Shown piece by piece: positions 1 to 13,290 of a stretch of 64,000 nt of DNA (the first letter of the stretch is position 1; each line of letters begins with the position of its first letter). The stretch spans positions 186,001-250,000 of the forward strand of contig JAWPGT010000021.1 of NCBI GenBank assembly GCA_034638255.1, written 5' to 3'. The notes beneath the pieces are model-generated. The model made no database searches. It had not been told where the DNA came from and worked only from the letters and a program-made list of their open reading frames with translations. Source of the DNA: Coprinus comatus (taxonomy: Eukaryota > Basidiomycota > Agaricomycetes > Agaricales > Agaricaceae). The position numbers were made by a program, and so were the translations under genes.

Positions 1-491
1 GCTCCATAAATTTAATTGACTGATAAGTATACCTCTCCTATTATATGGTCGTGATTTATGCTGACTTGTTTCTATTTTAGTGTCACATGAGGTGGTCCAT
101 GAAAGCCCAGTTTCGTTGGATAGAGTAGGACTTGCAATTGAAGAATCTATCAACAAACTTGGATTCATTCCTGATCTTTTTTTTTTTCATTCACGATCTA
201 TTCGTAGCCGCCCCTGGAGTTGAGACAAGCTGCAAACATGCCAGACATTCTTACTTCAATGGAATCAATAGGGTTGGAGAGGTGGTTCACTTCAGGTTTT
301 ATGTGAGTATAATTAGGGCCTGTTTAATAATGCACTAAATCCCAGTCTTGACATTCAAATCTCACAGCGGATGTATATGAAGAGGGACCTCCCAGTTCCT
401 GATATACCATCACAGTAAAAAGTTAGTGTCAGTAATTTGGTATACTACATACAGAGTGTTCAATTTTTCACCAAAGTTTTGGTTACAAATA
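1..491. other. No assignable gene
   Basis: This is the 3' flank of the minus-strand reductase gene. Only short, codon-poor open frames are present. A poly-T run lies near 178-190. I see no motif or spliced reading that supports a gene; the 3' end of a gene lying outside the window cannot be excluded. Confidence 0.5.
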
Positions 492-3400
492 TTAAAAGAA
501 ACCAGTACCGCGCCAGTATGTTACCCACGAAGTAGCATCGTCGTCATTGAGAGGTTGAGCATTTCTCATAGTCTCGCTGAAAATTTGAGCCTTATCAGTA
601 CTGAATCTAGTTAGGCCTAACGTCTCCATGTCTTTTGCATCCTCATTTGCATTGATGAACTCTACCCCTTTTGTCACTCCACGGAAGAAGTCCAACAATT
701 TGATGGCAGGCTAGAAGGAGAAAGAAGAAGCTTCAGTTTTAGAACATTCATCATGTCAAGTAGATAGAAGGCTCACGATATTCTCAAGATCACCAGTCTT
801 CGGTTCCTTCGCAACCTCCTCCAAAAGTTGAAGCCACTCGGCGAAGGGAATTAACGGTAGTGCCTCCTTGCCATGTCGTAACTCTCTGACGACAGCATCG
901 CGGACAGCCTCAATAACAGGCGTCCAAGGAACAGGGCGAGGGTGAACTAAATTAAGCGCAAATGGAGGTTTTTCTTCCAGAAATGAAAGATCTATAATGG
1001 ATTGTGCGGCCACATGCATGGGAAGCCATGAGTTTACCTGTTTAACAATAATAAGAATCTCCACATTCACATTTCTGAAGGAGATATAAAAGAACTTACG
1101 CCAGGTGCGCTAGGGAAGCTTTTCAAGGCAATACTAGACTTAACGAGGATTGGGAACCAATCCGTTGTCGCCCAAGCACCATTTGGAAGTCCTCCACTAA
1201 GTTGTCCAACACGCAAGGATGATGCCTGAAGCCCACTTTTTTGAAGAATCTATGGAGAAATCTATTAAAAACTGATATTCATGAGATATATGCGTCACGG
1301 AGCCTACGCACCCTTTCGGAAACATACTTCCCTTCACCATAGCCGTTACCGATACAATACCTTGGATCTTCCAAAACGTGCTCGGGATAGAAGCCTTGAC
1401 TTTGATCCCAGGATTGCGCTGAACCAATTGAGGAAGTAAACAAGAACCGAAGGTCTGCTGCGTGTGGACCCTCAAGGGCTAGGTCAATCAAATTTCGTGT
1501 TCCACGGATGTGGGGCTCGAAAGAAGACAGAGTCAAGTTGAAATCTAGGCGCCATGCGGAATGAATGATTACATTCACGGATGTTTTTAACTGTAAGTTT
1601 TATTTTAGTTTAGCTTTAGGCGGGGTTAAGATGCTTGATATGTTGCATACCTCATCATAAAGCTTTTTATCTAATCCAAGCTGGTCTTCTGATGCATCAC
1701 CTTCAATCAATCTTAATTTAGACGACTTCAAGAGCTCAACATCGAGGGCTTTATCAGTAAATCTGGCGCGGTGGCGTTCTTCCAAGCTTTCCCTGCCTCG
1801 GCGATTTAAAGCATAGACAAACCGAGTTTCTTCTTTAGTCAACAATTCAGCCAGAATCTGAGAGGCCAAATTTCCAGTAGTGCCAGTGAGGAGGAAGACT
1901 TTCCCGCTTTGCTTCTCTTTCTTTTGTGCAGCTGGGACACTGTATTTGGCGATCATTTCTTCAATGGCTTCTTTATGACCGGTTGCCACTTGAGTGTCGT
2001 GTGGATGCGCGGCCAAGTTGACCATGAACGCCGCCAATGTATCAAGGGTAGGATAAGTGTAGATAGTGTTTTGCGATACCGCGTCCGCGGCTTTGGCCAG
2101 ATTCTTGGATGCCCGAAGGGCGCTGACAATGCGCAATCGGAGGAAAGTGGAACTCAAGCTTCGGGGATCGTTAGAGCGAATAAGAACAAGAATCTGGTGT
2201 TACATACCTATCAAATCCTTGTTCAAATAAATCTTGTGTTGGTACTATCTTACGCCCGGACTGAATATCTCTTGTCTGTTCGTCTAGCCAAGCTTTAACT
2301 GTTCCAAGTTTCCAATCTTCAGGAGGCTTAACGTTTGCTCCCCCTGAGGATGACTCAACGGATTTGTACCTTGAAAATGGTTAATAAACGATAAAACAAG
2401 GAGTTTAAATTATATTTATGTTTATACTTACAGTTCCTCGATGTCTTCTTTGTATAGTTCTAAAGCGGCCTTTCGCAATATAGTTCCCTTCGGAGATCGT
2501 GGTAGTGGTTTCTCCGGGAAGGTGACAATGATCATTTCCTTGAAGATGCGACTGAAGGCTGGCGCATTTCGATTTGCTTCCTCAACAACGGTCCTTTGAT
2601 TATCTTAAGAATGTGTAACGGAATCGTCAACGATGCTTATTATAGCGTACCAGAGGCGGTTCCGGAACTCGATCAACTCCTCATCGTTGGTGGGTTGTTC
2701 GCCCTGTGGCTCAATGAGAACTCCTGATTGGTCGTGATTTCTTCCAAACATCAAAGCATTTTGAACACTGGAGTGATTAGGGTCAATTGAGTTTAGCTAT
2801 ATACCAAGAAAAGCTTCATTTGAAAAGGCTCACAGTGGGCTGCTAGTTATAATTCTCTCGAGAGGAGCAGGAACGGTCTTCTCTCCGGAAGAATGGATGA
2901 TAACATCATCAGCGCGGCCAACGCTAATATGCATTCGGTCAATTCAAGCCTAGTTGTCAATTTACGATGACGTACATTTTCCACAAATTAGGCCTTGTTG
3001 GATGAGGGATAAAAGTGTCTGACGTTGAATAACCACAAGGGTCCACCATATTTTCGACAGCAGGATGGAGATATTCAGAAGTCTACCAAATTATTCAGTT
3101 ATAATATCCAAATGTGTGTACTGCGGATATAATCCTTACCAACAACTGGCATTCGTAAGTTCCATTTCCCTGGTCTACCCAATTCAACTTAACCCTGCCA
3201 CTAAAACGGATCCATTCCCAGTCTTTTTCGTGACCACGTTCAAGCTCAAACAGAGATGGAGCGCCAAATTCTGTCGCTCCGTATATTGATTGCACGTTGA
3301 CGCCAGCTTCCGCAAGCGCATTCCCAACTCTCTCTGTCAATGGGCCACCAGCATATGCCTAGAAAGTAGTTCAGTGGTGACAACTCATCAATTGTCGATA

Positions 3401-4531
3401 CTTCACATACCACAAATCCCATTGTTTTCAAGTAGTCCACAGTCTCTTGAGATTGTGCCCATTGATGCAAGATAGCGGGCATAATGACTAGTCCATTAGA
3501 TTTGGTGTGCTTCATATGTTCCAAGATATTGTCAGAGGTGGGTACGGTTGGCAAAGCAGTCGGTGTAAAGACAGTCGGAGGATACAAAGCGATAGAATGA
3601 CAGCCATAGAGCGGATGCAAAAGTTGCTTATAGATTCCTAGTGTGTGAAAAGACGGGAGTGCCATGGAGGCCAGGCGGAATCGTGGAGTATGTAGTCGCA
3701 TTGTAGGAATGACTGTATATGGCGAATAAGTAATGAGATAGACACAAATTCTTATTTACCAGAACATACTGTGAGCAGCCCATTCTACCATCATGCGATG
3801 TGTTTGACGAATGCTCTTCGGCAAACCTGTACTCCCAGATGAGTGAAGATACAATGCGGGCCCATCAAGATTAGTAGATTCAGACGGCATCGGATAAGGC
3901 GTATATTCTTCTGGCTCTTTTTCACCACCCAGACTCGGGAATACCTTGAGAATCCCAGGAGCGTCAAGCACCTGTAGAGGCCATTGCTCGCTACCTGCCT
4001 CAATCTCCTTGTCAAGGGATTGAAGAAGATCCGGTAATGTTTCGCGTGTAGCAAGAAGGGTATGACAAGAAGTGACCTTCAGCAAATTAAGAACTGCTTG
4101 AGGGGAGTTTCGTGGAGAGATAGGGAAAGGCTGAAAGGTAATGGTAAGGTTGGTATAATACCAAAATAGCGGGAAACAACTTACCACAAATCCTGCCCTC
4201 ATTATACCAACTAAAATTGCTTGATAAAGCAGCGTGTCGGTAAGCAGATTACAGCTACCACCTGTTGGTTTCCAATGCCAGGCTGTGGACGGATGTAGTG
4301 GGCGACCCTGTCGCAAGCTTGAGCGAAATCTTTGTACGTTATCTTCTTAATCCCGTCTTCAGCCTGGACATCATGAAAGACAAAAATGGGCTCTTGAGGG
4401 TTGTATTGGACATGAAAATCGATGGTTTGTGGAATCGTGAGTGTTCCATCCACTGGTGGAAACACGGGTACAGGAGACATATTTCCCAGAGAAAAGATAC
4501 TTGGGCAATAATGAATAGAACCGACCACCAT
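492..4531 (-). CDS. NRPS-like adenylate-forming reductase (A-T-R)
   Basis: Enzymes of this type activate a carboxylic acid as the acyl-AMP, load it on a phosphopantetheine arm and reduce it off with NAD(P)H to an aldehyde. The adenylation domain is read in several exons from 4531 down to about 2800, with core motif LYLHSSGSTGLPK near 3815-3855. The thiolation domain near 2100-2230 has LFEQGFDSLSS; the codon of the phosphopantetheine serine is split by an intron (AG|C). The reductase domain follows with TGTTGNLA (nucleotide binding, last Gly replaced by Ala) near 1880 and a Y-G-E-G-K catalytic Tyr/Lys motif near 1330. The stop is TAA at 492-494. A second ATG at 4480, just before PVFPPVDG, is the more family-like start. 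Expected length is about 1,000-1,100 residues, normal for basidiomycete members. No frame break was seen. The substrate is unknown; alpha-aminoadipate reductase of lysine synthesis is a relative but is larger. Confidence 0.85.
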
Positions 4532-5406
4532 GGGTCCTTTTAATCTCTTTAGAACCGACTCGTGACGTTACGTCGAATCTGCATCGAATTCACGATAGAA
4601 AGGGAATAACAGCCATCAAAGCCTGCTAAGACTAAAAACTGATTGGCATGAATCGTTATTATTGGACTTGAAGTGGCGTCGTCGCTGCAGAACCTTCACC
4701 TTGATTCTTGATTGAACCTAGTGCCAATGAGCAAATAGGGCTGGCAGAGTCGTGTGATAAAGGGTGTTAGTGTGGTGTTCAGGTGTGTATATTCTACAGA
4801 ACGTAGTAGCTGTGGGAAGAAACAAACGGGAACAGCCGGCTGTCCAGCCGAGGTATAACTGGATACAACATCCAGGACGTTTAACCACGCTTGATATCTG
4901 CACAAAAACGCATACTTCTAGCCGTCATGATCGGGCCCTGGAATTTGCTGATGAATTCTAGATCTAAGAGTGACAGCCTGAATGCTCAATAATGTTAATG
5001 ATGTCTAAGAAATGAATTAGCCGAATTCATCTCTCACTAAGTAAGAGTTACATACAATAAAATAAAAGCCATATTGAACGAAACTAACCGGCTCAACACC
5101 GGTGCGAGCTTGAGCAAGATACCCTAAGCCCAGATCTGGCCCGTAAGTACTAGTTGCGTATTAACACCTAACTTCTTTCTCTTTTTCGGGAAATTAAAGA
5201 TATACTGCAGGAAGCATAAATATTAATAGAGACAGGCGTGATGCATTGATGAGCGTCGACTCGGAGAAAGTTGTGACCTTTGTATAGTTTAAATGAATTC
5301 AGCCAACGCAAAATTATCCCAGTTCAAAAATACAATTCAAAAAGTAGCGTAAGTAGGTAAATTATTCCGGACGAATTGTTCCAGTGGTACTAAAGTGCTA
5401 TCACAG
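4532..5406. other. Intergenic, no gene seen
   Basis: This lies between the start of the minus-strand reductase gene and the stop of the minus-strand lyase gene. It holds only short frames without splice-supported continuation. A small inverted repeat, ACCGG-N7-CCGGT, occurs near 5088-5104. It probably holds the reductase promoter. Confidence 0.5.
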
Positions 5407-6622
5407 TCATATAACTACAGCAGTAATATCAGCGAACCAAGCCTTTTGGTTCCGAGGCGAGGCCCAATCCTCTGTGTGGCCTGAATATCTATTAAATGTC
5501 GTGTGTAAGTACAACAATGAAGATCATACCTCCGAAAAAGGTTCCAAAATGAAATCCTTTGATGATAGACTCGTTGGAGTCTCGAAAGCCGAGCCCATCA
5601 ATTGATATGGCCAACTTACCATCACACCAAAATTGAATTTCTCCTGGACAATGGTCAGCGATTGGGAAATCCTAATTTTGTGTACTCACCGTTCGAGTGA
5701 CCAATGTCGTTTAACTTGATACGGCATGCAATGGTAATCCAATTACCCACAGCATTAGGTGAGTATTTGAAAGCCCCTCTTCCAACGGAGAAACCGAAAT
5801 CGTTATTCTCGATCGAACGCGGTGGAACGCTTTTCAGGCGTTGTCTATTTACTTCTGTTTTTGGAAGATAAGTATATAGTTCTCCAGCACCGTTGGCTCT
5901 GATGTGAGCAATTAGAACTTAATTTTCGGTTATGTCCTATGTCACGAACCTCCACATCGGTCGCATGTCAAAACAATGACACCTATCATCCTGTCTACCC
6001 CCCGTACAGCCGTAGGCAAGCCCACCTACACCCCCAACTGCAAGTTATTGTGTTAGTAAGTAGAATGCAATTAATTTATTAATCACCCACAAAAGCCAGG
6101 TAGTTTTCCTCCTTTTGCCCATTGCCATTCTTTATCCAACATCATGCGATAACTCATTATAATATCTTTTGCGCCCGCCTCCAGTAATCCAGAAAATACA
6201 GGTGGTCCAGACATATAAAAACCAAATCCACCAGCAATCGGAGCCTGGGGGTTGACGCTTCCCTTTGGATAATAAGCCTCCCATGCCCGTGTAGGCGGTG
6301 GAGCCCCGTTAGAGGAATGTCCAAGAGGAGGGCTGACAATTGGGTGTTTAGTCCTTGATGTGACTTTGTGAACTCCTAGGGCGATGTCGTCCAGAGCAAC
6401 ATGTATCAAGCGAGGATCTTTCAGGTCCTTGCATGTAGTGAAACCAAATTTGAAATCTTTCACTGGGATCAGAGTCGGAATAGGCATAGTAGTAGGTTGT
6501 TTGGGTGTAGTAGGAAAGGAACGTTGATTTGAGGAGTCGGCCTTGCCTAGTCTTTTATTTAATTGGAGGCTACCGACTGTAGTCATCTTTTGCCATACTG
6601 TACTGTATGATGCTACCGGCAT
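5407..6622 (-). CDS. Polysaccharide lyase family 14-like protein
   Basis: Proteins of this fold cleave uronic-acid polymers such as alginate or glucuronan by beta-elimination. The first exon (to about 6083) carries AWEAYYPKGSVNPQAPIAGG and FGFYM, then a segment with MLDKEWQWAKGGKLPG. The next exons give GCTGGRQDDRCHCFDMRPMW (about 5950-6030), AGELYTYLPK, a block ending in KLNDIGHSN, GEIQFWCDG, IDGLGFRDS and the C-terminal HTEDWASPRNQKAWFADITA, stop TGA at 5407-5409. Order and content match the fungal PL14 domain throughout, about 330 residues. Oddity: the N-terminus read here (MPVASYSTVWQ) is not a signal peptide, although most relatives are secreted. An upstream exon may be missing, or the true start may be one of two later in-frame ATGs. 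Separated by about 0.2 kb from a divergent plus-strand gene. Confidence 0.75.
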
Positions 6623-6826
6623 CTCCCGCGTTGGTACATATATTTAGACGCTTTAAGATTATAAACACCACAGATTTATCACAACAACTATGATAAGATA
6701 AGATAACCATGGTACAACTGCTGTGGTCCGCAGTAGTACGATCAAACTCCCAAACTCAACTTTCTCACTGGACACATCCTTCCACCAGGGCTTCACTTGA
6801 CTCTACCACAATCCATTATCTAAAGT

Positions 6827-8152
6827 ATGATCCTGAAAGAACCTCTTCCCGAAGATCCAACGCCAACCGAAGCGCCACCTTCCTACGAGACAGTAACCAA
6901 CCTTCAACATACTGCTGGCCCGAATTTGAAATCGACATCCCCTCTCGCGGGCCCATCATCACCACTACACAATTCCCGGGCTTCTCCTATCTATAATGGT
7001 GCCTCACCGACAACACCAAGGCCACCAAACAGTGCACAAGGGAAAGGGAAAGGGAAAGGTCGTGCAGGGAATCCATGGTCCTTCGGATTTCTGGCTGCTC
7101 GCAGTACATCGAAGGACGCAAAAGCGACAATACTGGGCCTTGTCAATGACCTGGTATGGGAGGATTATGATTCAGTTGCTGCTGTTGGAATCCTCCAGAG
7201 TTGTTCAGAAGCTTGTTCAGCAAGTGGTCTCACTCTTTCATCGCTACTTCAAGAAAAATCCATTGAAGACCATACACCTCTTTATTGGGCCATCGTCAAA
7301 CGTCATCCTGATGAAATGCAAAATGATGCTACCCGGGTTCCCGACCTCCTTTCCGCACTCTTGTCGTACTCAGCACCTCTCCTACCACAAACAATACTTG
7401 ATGTTCGGCATGCATGTCTCCTCACCTCCGATCAATCATTATTCCAACGTCTGAAGCTCAATCCCGATTTTTCTTCGAGTTCAACAGCTGAGCGCATGCT
7501 CATGGGCGTTAGCCTCCCCCCGGACGAAGTTCGCGTACAAAATCTCAGTCCAGACGACGGGGGATCTTTTACAGTGGATCTCGAAATCCTCAAATTTCAA
7601 AAACGGATGATGATCACGAAATCCATTAGCATCGAGTTCATTGCAAGAAGTAAGTATATTCACATTAAACGTATGGTCGAGGCCTTACCGCTCCACGAGA
7701 GTAGATAGGCTCTGGTGTCTTCGTTTTTTCATAGCACCCGATACATCAGATCGACCAGGGTCCTGGTGTCTTTCCCTATCTTTAATGGAGTATAGTTCTC
7801 CTACATGGATCGACTCACGACTTCTGATACCGGATCCCGACAAAACTGGTACCACCAACACTAAATCCAAACCAACCATATCTTTAAGGCTCAAATCATC
7901 TCAGCCATTAGCTGTTCCCTCGGGGAAACGTAACGGCTCCTATGTGACCGAAATTCTTGTTGCATTTGAGGATAGCTTGATGGCTACAACTCTACAATAT
8001 AGGTTAGTAGTAATTATAACCAAATATTATCTATCACGTAGATGCTAATTTTCACCTTTAGTGGAAGTTCTTACGTCACTGCGGATGAGACCCTCAAGGC
8101 GAGATTCGAGGCCAAGTTGTCAAAACCTGGAAATGAATGTATTATCTGCTAA
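6827..8152 (+). CDS. Conserved hypothetical basidiomycete protein, PPxY motif
   Basis: Not recognised as a named family. The first exon (6827-7650) starts with a Pro/Ser/Thr-rich tail of about 95 residues that includes PPSY (a possible WW-domain ligand) and a GKGKGKGR basic patch. A folded part begins near NPWSFGF and contains a helical segment HTPLYWAIVKRHPDE reminiscent of one ankyrin unit. Two further exons are joined by introns starting at about 7651 (GTAAGT) and about 8004. The last exon ends GNECIIC-stop (TAA 8150-8152). The final four residues CIIC resemble a CaaX box, though Cys is unusual at the last position. About 390 residues. The stop is 130 bases from the convergent MFS gene. 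The ATG at 6709 is in another frame and was not used. Confidence 0.65.
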
Positions 8153-8285
8153 ATTAACGAAGATTAATATATGATGATTAAGTGAGTATATCATAAATAT
8201 ATCTACAACTTGTCGGTAACTCAAGATTCCTAGTGCTACGATGCGGTTTCCTTCCTTTCAACTCCGAGCCCCTCATGTTGACATT

Positions 8286-10765
8286 TTATGGAGGCTTTAG
8301 AACATTTTGATCTACTTTGTATTCCTCTGAATCGCAAGGCTTTTCTGAGGCTGGAGAATCTCCGGATAAGGATGATCCCCCTTCGATGTCACATTCCTTT
8401 TTTCTATTTTTCGCTTTCAACTCTTCTTCATCTCCTCTAATCAGACTCTTCTGTTTGATAAGAAGAATGCTAGCCAATGCTGCTATGGCTGATAAAGCAG
8501 CATTGACTCTGAATAGGAGCCTAAAGCCACGTGTATAACCATCCTCAAGAATGGCCACCGCATCCTCTGTGGTAATTTGATACGAAGCTGGGTTAGTCAG
8601 GATTGTGGGATCGCTAAGAACCTTAGTGAATACTTCTGTGGGAAGAGACATTCTTTGCATGGATGAGCGTAGAATGTTGTTGCTGTATATATTGAAGTCA
8701 ATATATGATACCCTTATTAAATTTTGATTCATAGCACCCACACTAAAGTAGCACTGACTGCGAGAGATAATGTACCACCAAGCATTCTTATGAACTGTTT
8801 GATAAATGAAAGAGAGAAATTATATTCAGAGGTCGAGTAAAATAAAATTGGTGTTAGCTTACGTTTCTCACAGCTGTAGCAACACCAATATCCTTTCTAG
8901 GAAGACTAGCTTGAAGGGCAACAGTTGATGTTTGTGAAGTCTATTGAAAGCATACTAAGTATCACATTCTCAAATTAATTGGGATTGTAAGTCAACGCTC
9001 TCACCTGTCCAGACCCAATACCAGATGAAAGCATGAAAGCTACCAACGTGACTATGTGTGACCTCATTGTGAGAGTGGAAATCATTCCACAACTAATTGA
9101 CCATATAATAAATCCAGAACAAATTATTACCTTGTATTTCCCGGTAAGACTGATCGCTAAACCCTAAAGAGAAAGACAGTGTGGATGTTAGGATATGTAT
9201 TTGTAGCACTATGAAACCACGTAGTACGCACGGCTACAAAGCTGCTTAGTGATGCGATAACAAGAAGTGGAATCAAGAATAGTGCGGCATGTATAGGACC
9301 ATATCTGAGAACCGTTTGGAAAAATTGAGGTAAATAGAACATAGAAGATAGGTTGATGAAGCCGCTGGATGAGAATCAAACACAAGTTTAACAGAAAGGA
9401 TAACTTGAAAGATATGCTTACTTTATAAACGTCGTGATATATACCCCACAAACAGTACGATGTTTGAATATATGCACTATATTTGATAAATAAATCGTGC
9501 CTCGGAGAGATAACATAAAAGGAACGTACTGGGTATAATGGGGAGTCGAGCTCCTTTCCACTCCCATAAGCCAAACAAAATCCAAGAAATGAAACCAGAG
9601 ACGAGTAAGCTTATGACGATCGGGGATTTCCAAGGGAATGTTATACCTCCCTAGTAATGAAAGAGGAGTTGAGGACCGTATTAGCACAGGTTTCGACTTT
9701 CATCGATTATTCCGACATACCCAAATAAGAGGAAGGATTATCAAAGTGCATGAAATGAGTGTGAGACCAGATCCAGCATAATCAATTAGTAAAAGCTGTC
9801 TGCAGTAAAAATCATAAGCTTCTAGATGATACCAGTTTCTCGTCAAAATATGAGAGCTTACTCTTTAATATCTCCATGGACCGGTTTAAGTGGTAAAACA
9901 AAAACCACGACACATACAGCTACAAGACTGAGTGGAATATTGACCCAAAAACACCACTAGAAATAATACAGCTTGAAGATTAGAAGTATTCTACAATTTG
10001 TTAATAATGATGAAATGTGTGCATACTCGCCAAGTCGCTTTTTCTGCGAGAGTACCTCCAGCAAGTGGGCCAATTGCATATCCTAAAGCGATCACGCTGC
10101 CAATTATTCCTTGATATTTACCCCTAAACATACAATGGAATTTCAGAGCCAATCCTTTCTGATTCAAAGTAGTACATACCTGTCTCGTAAGCTGATAATA
10201 TCGGAAATAATGATGGATGCCATGGTCAGAATGCCACCTAAAACGAATGAATAGTATGATTCGGGGTCAAACAGAAACAGAATTGAAGTATATGCTGCGC
10301 ACCTCCTCCTACTCCCGCAAGCCCACGCAAAACAATCAATTGAATAATACTCCTCGAGAAACCTGCCAAAAGATTTCCCAACATAAAAATTGACAAAGCA
10401 CAAATCATCATGGCTTTGCGTCCGAAGATATCACTAAATCGTCCATATAAAGGTAAGAAACCAGTAGTGGTCAACAGATACGCCGACGGCACCCAAGAAA
10501 CGACGGAACCAGCATTGAATGCTGAGGCGATAGTCGGAATAGTCGTAGCAACGATAACAGAGTCTAAGGTCGATACAACCATGCATAGACTAAGACCAAA
10601 GAAAGACACGACAAGTTGTTTGAATGGAAGGAGATTTGTTTGGTCCGTTAGTTCATGGTGGTGTTGAGTTGGGGTTGAAGGAGTGACGATGGTAGTGATA
10701 GAAGCTAAACTGTGTGAAGAAGATAGGGGCGAAGACTGGTTTTCCGTCTTCAGGTGAAGAGACAT
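8286..10765 (-). CDS. MFS drug:H+ antiporter-2 type transporter
   Basis: A plasma-membrane exporter of small molecules driven by the proton gradient. The N-terminal exon has a cytosolic Ser/Thr-rich tail, then TM1 with LDSVIVATTIPTIASAF (DHA2 motif D1) and motif A GRFSDIFGRK between TM2 and TM3. Later exons give LRGLAGVGGGA, SIIISDIISLRDR, and repeated hydrophobic segments down to LLFRVNAALSAIAALASILL, followed by an acidic/lysine-rich cytosolic C-tail (stop TAA 8286-8288). At least ten short introns are visible. The spread of hydrophobic segments fits 14 TMs. Start taken at MSLHLKTE (10765); the ATG at 10792 is in frame and possible. Neighbours are a bestrophin upstream and biosynthetic-looking oxidases further on, so export of a local metabolite is possible but unproven. 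Confidence 0.85.
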
Positions 10766-11022
10766 TTTACATGCAGGTAATGGGACCCCCATTTCCTCTA
10801 GTTCTTATATATATATATCCTAATTTAATTCAGTACATAAACCGATCAAACGCGGACTCTCTCGGACACGTACACAACAACGTAATTTACAAAGTATGTA
10901 CCGAGCAAGATATCAATGGTCTTCGTTACAATGAAGACGTTTAGTACTAAACTGTAATACCAGATGTTTTAAACAAGATTAACAGTCCATGACCACGGTT
11001 GTCGACAGTATGGTTAGTTATA

Positions 11023-13290
11023 CTAGAAAAGCTCGTCGTAATGCCTCTCAGACAGTTCGACTAATGTCATCGATTGACGATGTACTACATCAGGTCGCTT
11101 CTGGATCTCAGGAGCAAAATAAGCATTAACGCAAGGAGTTGACTTCAAATGTTTTATGTCATTGTAGATAATTTCATGACAGAAAAGGTCAAGGTCGAGA
11201 TCGTTCTGGTTGAGGTCTTGTCATTACCAGAGACTATGTGTATGAAGTATACGACCAGCAGCATACCTCATCATAGCCAAATGGCTGTTCAATTTCTTCT
11301 CCAGCGGCAACAAATCCTAGATAAATGAACGCCGCTAATGCTACGCCAGGAATTGTATACCAACCGAATTGCCCAACAAGCTGGAATGGAAGAAAAAATA
11401 AATATAACCAGACAGTGCTGTGGAACGTTAGTCTAATTTAAAAACGGATCAGTTGCATGTACGTACTGTCGGATATGGACGGAATATACACTGTAGACCG
11501 GATGAGACTATGTTAAAAACGCATGGGGGGAATAATCTTACAATGGCAAAGGTGTTGTTAAAATGCGCTCCAAACCTGCCAGTTGAAAATAATTTTGAGT
11601 ATGGTAAACCAAAAATAACCATAACACACCAGTCAATTATCTTCAAAAGCGGAGAGCAATGCAATCATTTGTCCTAAACTGGTTCCTTTTCATGCAATAT
11701 AAATCAATTCTGCACGTACAAGACGTTTGAGTGAACCTACCAGGTACTGTTCCGCGCTCCTCCAAGACACTGAACCAATTGCTCAACTGTCGGAGAATTT
11801 CCAAAGGTAAACTTTCTCCACCACCAGCTACATAGGGTCTATGCTTAGTATGAAGACCTGAATAAACCGGACCTTGCCAGACACGTCTAGGGAAAGGGCT
11901 GGATGGATTAGTGTTGTTCTGATCGCCTTCCTGAAGTGAAGTTGCAGTCAACCAATATCATCTGACTAAAAAACATGGGATGACAACTTACGGGAGAAAT
12001 AGTCTCGATTTTTCCCCTGAAAAGATTGCGAAACATGCCCAGCAGGCCGGCAAATGGTATCAAATCACTGGAGACAGCGCCTAATACTGATTTATCCTGT
12101 GGTTCTTGGCTTGAGTTGAGAAGCGGTTGGTGTTGAGATGAGCAAGAGGAGGAGGACTGGTTAGATGGTTGGCGTCGAAGACGATGAATGTTTCTTTCAA
12201 CAGGGGCATCGAAAGTCCCATAAGCATTGATGGGAGGGATAATCGGGTTCATATCTACATTGTGATTACCACAATCAACAGGTGAACCTTGTGCAATGGA
12301 AAATGAAATAAGATCCAAGGATTCTTCGTTTCTACCGGACAACGATGGCTCCGTATGGCGTTTGCTAGGGTAAAGTCGAGCTGTGGACGTGCCGTTTGGT
12401 GCCTTGTTATAATCGACAACGTCATGTTGATGCTGGATATTGTGGTCAGTTAAAAGTCTTACGTGAAATATGCAACAACGTACATCATGCAAAGGCTTAA
12501 CAAGATGGTACAAATCTTGATAATAAATCCCTAATTCTCCTCGCAAATGATGCTTCAAGGAGACGGAGAAACTAAACAAGTCAAGACTCAGCTCTAAAAA
12601 TAATCAACAAAAGAATACGGATTACCCTGCAACCAAGTCCAAAGCCATCTTTTTCTCGGCCATTATTCTTCTTCATCTCTTCCACCGACCTTGATGCTTT
12701 TCCTGCGAGCGCTTCTTCCGGAGTCTTGGGAGAAAAACGGGGAGGAACGTGGAACCACACGAGTCTGCTCAAAGTCCGCGAATTCTTGATCACATCCGAC
12801 CAAGCCGTCCTTCCCATCCAGTATCTGTCGTACCCACTCCCCGCTCTGTATGAGATTACAAAACCAATTACAACACCTGATCGGAGGAGACTCTTGAGGC
12901 AAATTCGGATTCAATTAGTTAATGTCACCTACCAAGCACCGTTAACATAATTGTGGGTATCTGAAGGTATATTATACGCTTAATTGTCAAGGTAACAATG
13001 CCTATTCACGTCGGGTTGTTTGAGTAATGCGAAAAAGCCCCTAAATTACGATCACTCTTACCTGCAGCAAATGCTGTATATAATAGAACTGCTGGCCAAA
13101 TCCTCCATATCTATAACCCCCTTAAGATATAACACAATGAGCATGCTAAAAAAAGACGCACTACAGATCCACGGCCGAATGTCCACGCGACGAAAGAATA
13201 AGTAGGAACCCGCGCGACAATACCTGGCTTGAAGGCCGGTAAAAGATCATGATTTCCTGGCCATAATTTTTGATTCATTTGACTGCTCAT
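11023..13290 (-). CDS. Bestrophin/UPF0187-family anion channel 1
   Basis: Members form pentameric chloride or anion channels in fungal membranes. The start exon (13290-13182, MSSQMNQKLWPGN) is followed by short exons: VIWRIWPAVLLYTAFAAG (TM1), then VNVMLTVLG-VVIGFVISYRAGSGYDRYW, the diagnostic bestrophin segment, continuing into GRTAWSDVIKNSRTLSRLVW. A further exon has SLKHHLRGELGIYYQDLYHL. A hydrophilic Ser/Gln-rich insert follows (about 12060-12420), then SLPLEILRQLSNWFSVLEER and the C-terminal part with LDLDLFCHEIIYND, an acidic cluster typical of the family. Stop TAG 11023-11025. The first three exons are too short to show as open frames; the start rests on TM1 homology and splice signals. 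About 258 bases from the MFS start, same strand. Confidence 0.85.

Noticed and set aside
12663..12914. 83-codon minus-strand frame as a separate gene
   Set aside because: It is the wrong frame across bestrophin 1 exons; the correct frame gives the diagnostic VISYRAGSGYDRYW segment.
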